From Gammaproteobacteria bacterium (GTDB taxonomy: Bacteria; Pseudomonadota; Gammaproteobacteria; SZUA-229), in NCBI GenBank assembly GCA_016764035.1, contig JAESSQ010000257.1, positions 1-6,576 on the forward strand: 6,576 nt of DNA, in the 5' to 3' direction. The position numbers and the translations under genes were made by a program. The notes under the pieces are model-generated. The model did not search any database and was not told the origin of the DNA. It worked only from the letters and a program-made list of their open reading frames with translations. Below are positions 1 through 5,917 of the stretch, in pieces (the first letter of the stretch is position 1; every line of letters starts with the position of its first letter).

Positions 1-593
1 AACGCACCACCGGCATTGGCTGCGACGACGATATTAATACATGCAATAGAAATAAATTTTACGTTATCACCACCGACGGCTAATACCACAGCGCACATTA
101 GCAGTGCAGTAGTCAGGTTGTCAGCAATGGGAGAGATGAAAAAAGACAGGATGCCGGTGAGCCAGAATAATTGACGGAAGCCAAAACCTTTATTGATAAG
201 CCATGATCGTAATGCATCAAAAACTTGACGCTCTTGCATCGCGTTGACGTAGGTCATGGCAACTAATAGGAACAGCATCAGCTCAGCATATTCAAGCAGA
301 TTATGGCGTACTGCTTGCTCGGCTAATTCAGACATGCCGTGTTGTGTGTAATACCAACCAATCATTCCCCAAATTATGCCAGCAGCGATAATGACCGGTT
401 TTGATTTACGAAGATGGATGAATTCTTCGGCCATAACTAATAGATAAGCAAACACAAAAATTGCGAGTGCTGCAAATCCGATGCCGGCGTTAGTCAAGTC
501 TATTGGTTCGTGCTCAGCGCCTGATGACGCATACAACAAAGAAGGTGTACATAAAAATAAAAGCAAGAAGGACATGCATGAAAAAAACTTCAT
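1..593 (-). CDS. nhaD: NhaD-type sodium/proton antiporter, N-terminal part (cut by window edge)
   Basis: This is an inner-membrane Na+/H+ antiporter of the NhaD/ion transporter superfamily, which exports Na+ (and Li+) in exchange for protons and supports salt and alkaline pH tolerance. About 197 of the roughly 450-500 residues usual for the family are present; the rest lies beyond position 1. Residues 1-22 form a cleavable-looking signal peptide (MKFF, a Leu/Phe-rich core, then LLYA before SSG). Next come a hydrophobic helix near 36-55 ending in VMAEEFIHLRKSKP, a helix with GIIWGMIGW, the segment LLEYAELMLFLLVAMTYVNA, and the family hallmark SPIADNLTTALLM near 154-166, followed by AVGGDN. The Asp in ADNLTT belongs to the conserved membrane-embedded polar residues of the family. 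In-frame ATGs also exist at 623 and 641, but the start at 593 gives the cleanest signal peptide; none has a good Shine-Dalgarno sequence. The gene is about 230 bp downstream of mupP and probably has its own promoter. Confidence 0.87.
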   Translation of the reverse strand, partial: MKFFSCMSFLLLFLCTPSLLYASSGAEHEPIDLTNAGIGFAALAIFVFAYLLVMAEEFIHLRKSKPVIIAAGIIWGMIGWYYTQHGMSELAEQAVRHNLLEYAELMLFLLVAMTYVNAMQERQVFDALRSWLINKGFGFRQLFWLTGILSFFISPIADNLTTALLMCAVVLAVGGDNVKFISIACINIVVAANAGGA

Positions 594-820
594 GGTGGAT
601 GTGTTTTTGTAAAATGTATTCATTGTCAGCTTATTTGTCATTTTTTTATTTCGAATTTTAGCAGCAGATATAGTAAGGGTTAAAAATTAAAGTATTTGCT
701 TCGTCATGATTTGTAAATATTTTTAGTTCTTTTATATGCTTAACTTCTCGACGCAATCATTTGAAAACTTTAATTAAATTGTTTTGCCAATTAAATTTCT
801 TGCAGACAGATATATGTGTT
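594..820. other. AT-rich gap between mupP and nhaD
   Basis: This gap of about 230 bp lies between the mupP stop and the preferred nhaD start. It is very AT-rich and holds no convincing gene. It probably contains the 3' end of the mupP transcript and the nhaD promoter. On the minus strand a TTTACA box (712-717) sits 17 bp before a poor TACTTT box (689-694); this is only a weak promoter candidate. I see no GC-rich hairpin with a T-tract, so a classical terminator after mupP is not evident. Confidence 0.4.
772..797. repeat. AT-rich imperfect inverted repeat after mupP
   Basis: Two 10-bp arms, AATTAAATTG (772-781) and CAATTAAATT (788-797), flank a 6-base spacer and can pair with one mismatch. 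The same arms also contain a direct repeat of AATTAAATT with a 17-bp period. The stem is nearly all A/T and no T-run follows on the minus strand, so it would be a weak terminator. It could be part of an operator or the 3' end of the mupP mRNA, or simply chance in AT-rich DNA. Confidence 0.3.
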
Positions 821-1492
821 TTATAAAAAGGCCAGTAGTTGTTCAGGACTTTGTATGCGGTAGTCTGCCTGCCAGTCATCGATGTTTTCCCAATCGCCAA
901 TATATCCATATTCCGCTATAACGGTTTTCATGCCTGCGTTTTGACCTGCTTCGATATCACGTTTTGCATCGCCGACGTATAGACATGCATCTGGTTTTGT
1001 TTTGGTTAATTTACAGGCGTAATGCATAGGTTCCGGATGAGGTTTTCGATTGGCTGTGGTGTCTGCGCTGACAATACAGGCGGCACGTTGTTGCAAGCCT
1101 AGTGATTGCATTAAAGGTTCTGTCAACCACCCTGGTTTATTGGTGACTACGCCCCATAAAATGTCGTGTTGCTCAAGATGTAGTAACAAGGCATCCATTT
1201 CATCAAATAGTTGAGAGTGAACACTAAGGTTGTCTTGATAGATTTCGAGATAGCGTTTTTTTAATCTGTTTAGCTTTGTTTCACTGAGAGTTTTACCAAA
1301 AGCAAGTGTGATTAATGCGACGCTACCATTTGATACGATAGGGCGCACCTGTGAATAAGGCAGGTGACTTTGTTGTTCTTCGTCACACAGGATGTCGAGT
1401 GCAGCAGCCATATCAGGGGCCGTATCAACCAATGTGCCGTCCAGATCAAAAAGAACGGTTGTAATTTTACTGTTAGGCATATTGGTTGGCAC
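821..1492 (-). CDS. mupP: HAD-family phosphatase, probable N-acetylmuramic acid 6-phosphate phosphatase MupP (Gph-like)
   Basis: This cytoplasmic HAD-superfamily hydrolase has 223 residues, the usual length for the Gph/MupP group. All four HAD motifs are visible: the nucleophile motif FDLDGTLVD with D16 and D18, motif II VVTNKP with T117, motif III lysine K150 in RKPHPEP, and motif IV GDAKRD with D175 and D179. The helical cap occupies roughly residues 25-95. Such proteins are often annotated as phosphoglycolate phosphatase. The position directly behind ubiG, and stretches such as VHSQLFDEMD and LWGVVTNKP, resemble Pseudomonas MupP, which dephosphorylates MurNAc-6-phosphate in the cell-wall recycling route that bypasses de novo UDP-MurNAc synthesis. 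That substrate is inferred, not shown. The annotated start is a GTG at 1492; an in-frame ATG at 1480 (M5) would still keep motif I whole. Neither has a clear Shine-Dalgarno sequence. The gene begins 20 bp after the ubiG stop, so co-transcription is likely. Confidence 0.88.
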   Translation of the reverse strand: MPTNMPNSKITTVLFDLDGTLVDTAPDMAAALDILCDEEQQSHLPYSQVRPIVSNGSVALITLAFGKTLSETKLNRLKKRYLEIYQDNLSVHSQLFDEMDALLLHLEQHDILWGVVTNKPGWLTEPLMQSLGLQQRAACIVSADTTANRKPHPEPMHYACKLTKTKPDACLYVGDAKRDIEAGQNAGMKTVIAEYGYIGDWENIDDWQADYRIQSPEQLLAFL

Positions 1493-1512
1493 GGTGGAAT
1501 TTATATTGCATA

Positions 1513-2232
1513 TTAATATCTTGCGTTATCTGCTCGTGTGTAATGCACCATATAATTAACATCGACATTCTGTGACTGGCTGAACAAACCTGTAAAAGGG
1601 TTATAGTTCACACCTTTTAAATTCTCCAGTTTTAGGCCAGCGTCTCTAGCCCATGTATCCAGCTCAGAAGGTTTGATAAATTTTGCATAATCATGGGTGC
1701 CACGTGGTAACAATTTCATCAGGTACTCAGCACCGACGATAGCGAATACGTATGATTTTGGATTACGGTTAATGGTCGAAAAATAAACCGAGCCGCCAGG
1801 TTTGATCAAAGTGGAACATGCCTTGATGATAGAGGCTGGGTCAGGCACATGTTCGAGCATCTCCATGCAGGTGATGACATCATAGGTGGCGGGTTTCTGC
1901 TCGGCCATCGCCTCTGCAGTTATCTGTTGGTAATCGATATCGAGATCACTTTCCATGGCGTGTAAACGAGCAACTGATAGAGGTGCTTTGCCCATGTCGA
2001 TACCTGTTACGGTGGCGCCACAACTTGCCATGCTCTCACTGAGTATGCCACCGCCGCAACCGATATCGATGACGTTTTTATCTGCCAGCGGTGAGCCACT
2101 ATTGATAAAATTTAAACGTAGTGGGTTCATCTCGTGCAGTGGTTTAAATTCACCTTGCTCATCCCACCAGCGTGATGCCAGGTCTTCAAATTTTTTAATT
2201 TCTGCAGGATCTATATTTGCTGTGTGTATCAT
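1513..2232 (-). CDS. ubiG: Ubiquinone biosynthesis O-methyltransferase UbiG
   Basis: UbiG carries out both O-methylations of ubiquinone synthesis (2-polyprenyl-6-hydroxyphenol, and 3-demethylubiquinol to ubiquinol), using SAM and releasing SAH. It is a class I Rossmann-fold methyltransferase that acts at the inner face of the membrane with the Ubi complex. The 239 residues match the family length. The N-terminal FEDLASRWWDEQGEFKPLH (15-33) and MNPLRLNFI are typical of UbiG. SAM motif I is VIDIGCGGGILSE (54-66), with the acidic ribose-binding residue D79 at the end of the second strand. EMLEHVPDP lies at 124-132, KPGGSVYFSTINR at 144-156, and the UbiG-specific stretch AIVGAEYLMKLLPRGTHDY at 164-182. 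The start is the ATG at 2232, without a strong Shine-Dalgarno sequence. It follows mtaD by 58 bp and precedes mupP by 20 bp, the same order as in Pseudomonas. Confidence 0.97.
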   Translation of the reverse strand: MIHTANIDPAEIKKFEDLASRWWDEQGEFKPLHEMNPLRLNFINSGSPLADKNVIDIGCGGGILSESMASCGATVTGIDMGKAPLSVARLHAMESDLDIDYQQITAEAMAEQKPATYDVITCMEMLEHVPDPASIIKACSTLIKPGGSVYFSTINRNPKSYVFAIVGAEYLMKLLPRGTHDYAKFIKPSELDTWARDAGLKLENLKGVNYNPFTGLFSQSQNVDVNYMVHYTRADNARY

Positions 2233-2290
2233 AATTGGCGATTTATTATATAATTTTCTTTAAAATTTAATCATAAGATACTGAATATTA

Positions 2291-3619
2291 TCATTTAATA
2301 TGATCTTGTTTTTTTATTTGTTTGCAAGCTTTATAGCAGGCCTGCTTTAACTTGTTTTCATCAATGGTATTTAGCACGCGGTCGGTTAAAACTTGTTTAC
2401 CGGCTATCCATACGTCTGTTACATGGTCGCGTGAGCTGCAATAGACCAGATGTGAGACGGGATCATACACTGGCATAGTCTCTATTGTATCGAAATTTAC
2501 GGCGACGATATCAGCAGATTTACCTATTTCTATCGAGCCTGTTATTTCGCTTATGCCTAATGCTTTTGCGCCATTGATGGTTGCCATCTGTAATGTCTGT
2601 TCGGCGGAAACAGCGGTTGCATCCATGTTACTTATTTTTGCCAGCAGGGTTGCGGATCGCATTTCGCCAAACATGTCTAAATCATTATTGCTGGAACTGC
2701 TGTCAGTGCCAAGCGCTACGTTTACGCCTTTATCGAGTAATTTTTTAATCGGACAGATACCACTGGCAAGCTTCATGTTTGACTCGGGACAGTGAATGAC
2801 ATGGCTGCCGCTGTTTGCTAACAATGCTATTTCATCATCATCTAGCTGTGTCATGTGTACGGCTTGCAGAGAAGGCGATAGGATACCCAGTTTATTTAGC
2901 CGAGCTAGTGGTCGGCGTCCGTTATTTTTTTTCGCTTCATTAACTTCAAATGCGGTTTCATGAATATGCATATGAATATTTAATTCAAGTTCGTCGGCAA
3001 GTGTACGTATCTGTTTTAGGGAATCGTCCGATACCGTGTAAGGTGCGTGTGGCGCAAAGGCCGTTTGAATAAGATCATGGCCTTTATAGCGGTCAAATAC
3101 GGCCAGTCCTTTATCGATATATTCGGCGCTGTTATTTGCCCATACCGTAGGAAAGTCGATAAGAATTAAACCAATGGACGCACGGATACCAATGTCTGCT
3201 GCCAGGCTTGCAGTGACATCCGGGAAGAAATACATGTCATTAAAACAGGTGGTGCCACTACGAATCATTTCAGCGATAGCAAGTTCGCTACCGGTATGTA
3301 CAAAACTTTCGTTGACGTGTTCAGCTTCTGCTGGCCAGATATGATTTTCTAGCCAGTCCATGAGATTTAGATCGTCAGCCAATCCACGAAACAGGCTCAT
3401 CGCCGCGTGGGTGTGACTGTTGATTAGTCCAGGTATTAATGCATGTTGCTCGTAGTGACGATTTACTTTTGCGTTGTATTTTAAATGAGCTTGCGTGCTA
3501 GGTAAGATATCGATAATTTTACCTTCGTGCACAGCGATACAATGCTTTTCGAGAAAACGTTGCTTGTTATCTACAGGGACAACCCAACGCGCATGTAGCA
3601 TGGTATCGATGTTTTTCAT
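2291..3619 (-). CDS. mtaD: 5-methylthioadenosine/S-adenosylhomocysteine deaminase (amidohydrolase family)
   Basis: This is a cytoplasmic metal-dependent deaminase of the TRZ/ATZ (amidohydrolase) family. Members convert 5'-methylthioadenosine to 5'-methylthioinosine and/or S-adenosylhomocysteine to S-inosylhomocysteine, which disposes of SAM by-products. The 442 residues are the family length. Visible active-site elements are the metal-binding HxH at H69/H71 in NSHTHAAM, E98 in IWPAEAEH, H191 in APHAPYTVS, H218 with the general acid/base E221 in HMHIHET, H255 in AVHMTQL, and the metal-binding D306 in GTDSSSSNND. The family usually has GTDGAASNN here, so the small-residue change G to S at 307 is mildly unusual. 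The protein begins with a small beta domain that is completed at the C-terminus (SADIVAVNFD and VWIAGKQVL). The ATG at 3619 is chosen; an ACAGGT lies 11 bases upstream, and M7 is an alternative start. It is the first gene of the likely mtaD-ubiG-mupP operon. The exact preference between MTA, SAH and related substrates cannot be read from sequence alone. Confidence 0.9.
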   Translation of the reverse strand: MKNIDTMLHARWVVPVDNKQRFLEKHCIAVHEGKIIDILPSTQAHLKYNAKVNRHYEQHALIPGLINSHTHAAMSLFRGLADDLNLMDWLENHIWPAEAEHVNESFVHTGSELAIAEMIRSGTTCFNDMYFFPDVTASLAADIGIRASIGLILIDFPTVWANNSAEYIDKGLAVFDRYKGHDLIQTAFAPHAPYTVSDDSLKQIRTLADELELNIHMHIHETAFEVNEAKKNNGRRPLARLNKLGILSPSLQAVHMTQLDDDEIALLANSGSHVIHCPESNMKLASGICPIKKLLDKGVNVALGTDSSSSNNDLDMFGEMRSATLLAKISNMDATAVSAEQTLQMATINGAKALGISEITGSIEIGKSADIVAVNFDTIETMPVYDPVSHLVYCSSRDHVTDVWIAGKQVLTDRVLNTIDENKLKQACYKACKQIKKQDHIK

Positions 3620-3878
3620 GTCGCGACCATACCTGTTGCGTCAGCGTAGTGCAACTTCTCGCTAAAAATCTCAGCAAAACATAGCTTGCTAATCTGCGGC
3701 CGTGTATCTATTTTTTATGCGTGCACTTTATGACTAGTTGGTTATCGCAGGCGTTTAGATGGATATGGAAATATTTCTGGTTTAATGGACGGTTATAGTG
3801 TTATATATTCTTCACTTATACTAATAGTAATGTATATATAATAATTAGAAAATAATCTACGGATAAAGGAGCATAGAC
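3620..3878. promoter_or_regulatory. Divergent intergenic region between mtaD and the lipoprotein cluster
   Basis: This 259-bp region must hold the promoters of two divergent transcription units. The right part (about 3780-3860) is strongly AT-rich. On the plus strand a TATACT box (3817-3822) is a good -10 match about 57 bp before the start codon, but no convincing -35 box lies at the right distance. TATAGT (3794-3799) is a second -10-like site with an equally poor -35. No clear sigma-70 promoter for mtaD is visible on the minus strand. A 22-codon Trp-rich reading frame lies at 3730-3798, without a Shine-Dalgarno sequence; it is discussed among the findings and not called as a gene. Confidence 0.45.
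3865..3871 (+). promoter_or_regulatory. Strong Shine-Dalgarno sequence of the LpoB-like gene
   Basis: AAAGGAG ends 7 bases before the ATG at 3879. It fixes the start of the LpoB-like gene. It is also by far the best ribosome-binding site in the window, which suggests that the first lipoprotein is translated efficiently compared with its neighbours. Confidence 0.85.
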
Positions 3879-4490
3879 ATGAGCACAACATTACTCAAAA
3901 CAGGTCAGTTAATAATATTATCAGGCGTATTATTTTTATTGGCAGCATGTAACCCGACAGTAACGCGGGTTGATTCTGACTCTGTTACCGATCTAAGTGG
4001 AAAATGGAACGATACTGATTCACGTCTGGTGGCAGAAGAAATGATTCAAGACGTACTGTCACGCGGTTGGTTATCAAAATTTAATCGTAGCGAAGGAAAA
4101 TCGCCAACAGTTATTGTTGGCACGGTACGCAACCTTAGCCACGAACACATCAATACGCGCACTTTTGTTGCTGACATGGAGCGTGAGTTAATTAACTCGG
4201 GAGAGGTCGAATTTGTAGCTTCTGCAAGTGAGCGTGACGAAGTTCGTAGTGAAGTTAAAGACCAGGATTTAAATTCCACAGAAGAAACACGAAAAGCGTT
4301 AGGCCAGGAAGTTGGCGCTGACTTTATGCTGCAAGGTTCAATCAATACCATCGTTGATGCCGTCAGTGGTGAACAGGCGCGTTTTTATCAGATAGATTTA
4401 ACACTGATTCAACTGGGCAGTAATCGTAAAGTTTGGGCTGGCCAGAAAAAAATCAAGAAAACTGTTGAAAAGGGTGGCTTTCGTTTATAA
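3879..4490 (+). CDS. lpoB: LpoB-like outer-membrane lipoprotein (penicillin-binding protein activator family)
   Basis: This 203-residue putative lipoprotein resembles the LpoB/YcfM family, whose E. coli member is anchored in the outer membrane and stimulates the peptidoglycan synthase PBP1B. Residues 1-23 are a signal peptide with lipobox LAAC, giving lipidated C24; Asn follows at +2, which fits export to the outer membrane. Family-like stretches are DLSGKWNDTDSRL (38-50), TVIVGTVRNLSHEHINT (77-93), FVADMERELINSG (96-108), GADFMLQGSIN (146-156), FYQIDLTLIQL (169-179) and KVWAGQKKIKK (184-194). The fold should be the alpha/beta domain related to the TolB N-terminal domain. E. coli LpoB has a long flexible linker between lipid and domain; here only about a dozen residues separate C24 from conserved sequence, so reach across the periplasm is doubtful without a partner. 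The start is secured by a strong Shine-Dalgarno sequence. It is the first gene of a three-gene lipoprotein cluster. PBP activation is inferred from the family; identity to true lpoB is uncertain. Confidence 0.85.
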   Translation: MSTTLLKTGQLIILSGVLFLLAACNPTVTRVDSDSVTDLSGKWNDTDSRLVAEEMIQDVLSRGWLSKFNRSEGKSPTVIVGTVRNLSHEHINTRTFVADMERELINSGEVEFVASASERDEVRSEVKDQDLNSTEETRKALGQEVGADFMLQGSINTIVDAVSGEQARFYQIDLTLIQLGSNRKVWAGQKKIKKTVEKGGFRL

Positions 4491-4519
4491 ATAGCGGTGT
4501 ATCGTACTGCAAATAACAT

Positions 4520-4552
4520 AAGCCAAAAGAAGGCTTTATATTGATTTTTTTT
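4520..4552 (+). terminator. Weak hairpin plus T-run, possible attenuator
   Basis: AAGCC (4520-4524) and GGCTT (4532-4536) can form a 5-bp stem around a 7-base loop, extended slightly by A/T pairs across a bulge. A run of eight T's follows at 4545-4552, about 8 bases after the stem. The stem is short and the gap is longer than in a strong intrinsic terminator. At most it would cut read-through from the LpoB-like gene into the next one, lowering expression of the two downstream genes. Confidence 0.3.
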
Positions 4553-4573
4553 GACGGTAATACATGATTCTTT

Positions 4574-5917
4574 ATGTTAATTGAACAGGCTGTTGTACTC
4601 AGAAAAAACGTTTGTCAGATGGTGTGTGTTAGGTCGATACTGCTCATAGGGATATGTATTTTAATACAGTCATGTGCAAGTTATGGTAGTCATGCCACCA
4701 CCATGCGCGATGGCTTGCTTCAGGGAAAACCTGAGCTGTCTCTCGCCATTGCTGAGCAAAAAGACCCAGATCAAGAAGAAGTTATTGCCTCGCTTGATAA
4801 AGGTATGTTACGTCGCATAAACGGTGATTATGTGGGCAGTAACGAAATTCTTGAAGTTGCGAAACAGGAAATTGAAAAACTGTATGGCGTCAGCATTACA
4901 GAAAATCTAGCAGCTATAGCCATAAATGAAACCTTACGTGGTTATGAGGGTGATCGTTATGAACAGTTGTTACTGCACGCCTACATGGCAATGAATTATA
5001 TCCAGATAGGTCAGATTGATGGTGCACGTGTGGAGATGCTACAGGCAAACGTAAAAATGATGGAATGGGGTGACGAGCCTGAGGAAGATGCTTTTACTCG
5101 TTATCTGGAAGGGCTGATATACGAGAGTCTAGGCGAACAAGATTCTGCACTTATTTCTTATCGTAAGGCATACACGGTTTACAAAGAGAAAGGCGGCCAG
5201 CAATATCCTGTCGCCCCTGTTGGTCTAAAGAAAGATTTGCTGCGGTTGTTAGCGAAGCAGCGATTATGGAGCGAATATAAGTCGTATAAAAAAGAATTTA
5301 ATATGACGAAATATAAGCCGCCTAAAGTCAGTAAGAAATTTGGTGAGTTAGTGGTAATCTTACATAATGGTCTTGCTCCTATACGTGGTGAAACAGCTAT
5401 TCCTATATTTTCGACAGAAGTGCAGCAAAATTTACGTGTGGCATTCCCGACATATAAGCAGCATAAAAAAAGATTATATACACCACAAGTTAGCGTAAAT
5501 AATAAACGTTATTCGATGGAGACAGTGGAAGATATTGATGCACTGGCACGTTACTCTCTGGGTCAGGCTATGCCAGGCATTATGTTAAGAGCAACTGCCC
5601 GCGCTGTCGTAAAGTACAATACGCAACATTCGGCAGGGGAAAGTAGCGCACTGGCCGGGTTTTTAATGACGATTACTAACTTGATAACGGAAAGAGCGGA
5701 TACCCGTAGCTGGACAACGCTACCTCAAGCAATAGAATTAAAACGAATAAAGTTACCCGTTGGTGAGCATGATGTGCAAATTCAAATGCTTAATACAGCA
5801 GGTCAACCGGTTGACGTGATTAAGCAGAACGTTGTTATTAAGTCCAGACGCACCAGTTTTTTAATTAAACATTGGAGTGCGCCCGTACCAAAACTAAACC
5901 AGGTTGTGACACAGTGA
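4574..5917 (+). CDS. COG3014-family TPR-like putative lipoprotein
   Basis: The protein has 447 residues and resembles COG3014, a conserved family of unknown function found next to LpoB-like genes. The signal sequence has a hydrophobic core at about 21-32 (SILLIGICILIQ) ending in IQSC, so C34 is the likely lipidated residue. The annotated ATG at 4574 leaves 15 extra residues; the in-frame ATG at 4619 (M16) gives a more usual signal peptide, and neither has a clear Shine-Dalgarno sequence. Residues about 75-205 are helical and TPR-like: LDKGMLRRINGDY with an adjoining helix, then YEQLLLHAYMAMNYIQIGQIDGARVEM (about 129-155), then YLEGLIYESLGEQDSALISYRKAY (about 177-200). A beta-rich C-terminal part begins near GELVVILHNGLAP and contains the family-like ADTRSWTTLP (about 375-384) and LPVGEHDVQI. 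It probably sits on the periplasmic side of the outer membrane as a scaffold for its neighbours. It lies 83 bp after the LpoB-like gene and overlaps the next gene by 4 bp. Confidence 0.82.
   Translation: MLIEQAVVLRKNVCQMVCVRSILLIGICILIQSCASYGSHATTMRDGLLQGKPELSLAIAEQKDPDQEEVIASLDKGMLRRINGDYVGSNEILEVAKQEIEKLYGVSITENLAAIAINETLRGYEGDRYEQLLLHAYMAMNYIQIGQIDGARVEMLQANVKMMEWGDEPEEDAFTRYLEGLIYESLGEQDSALISYRKAYTVYKEKGGQQYPVAPVGLKKDLLRLLAKQRLWSEYKSYKKEFNMTKYKPPKVSKKFGELVVILHNGLAPIRGETAIPIFSTEVQQNLRVAFPTYKQHKKRLYTPQVSVNNKRYSMETVEDIDALARYSLGQAMPGIMLRATARAVVKYNTQHSAGESSALAGFLMTITNLITERADTRSWTTLPQAIELKRIKLPVGEHDVQIQMLNTAGQPVDVIKQNVVIKSRRTSFLIKHWSAPVPKLNQVVTQ

Noticed and set aside
1955..2263. 102-codon open frame on the plus strand
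   Set aside because: It lies antisense to ubiG, which has clear family motifs throughout; its translation shows no recognisable domain and it has no Shine-Dalgarno sequence.
2553..2795. 80-codon open frame on the plus strand
   Set aside because: Antisense shadow of mtaD, overlapping its metal-site region; no family resemblance.
3616..3630. Five-codon minus-strand upstream frame whose TGA overlaps the mtaD ATG
   Set aside because: The only purine-rich site (AGGT) abuts its ATG directly, too close to serve it, so a coupled leader is not supported.
3635..3655. GTTGC/GCAAC inverted repeat upstream of mtaD
   Set aside because: Only 5 bp of stem with an 11-base loop; expected by chance.
4046..4351. 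101-codon open frame on the minus strand
   Set aside because: Antisense to the well-supported LpoB-like gene; Ser-rich composition typical of a shadow frame.
3879..4490. CsgG- or FlgO-type secretion/flagellar lipoprotein as the identity of the LpoB-like gene
   Set aside because: These share a related fold, but the DLSGKWNDTDSRL and GADFMLQGSIN stretches fit the LpoB/YcfM family better, and no curli or flagellar genes are nearby.
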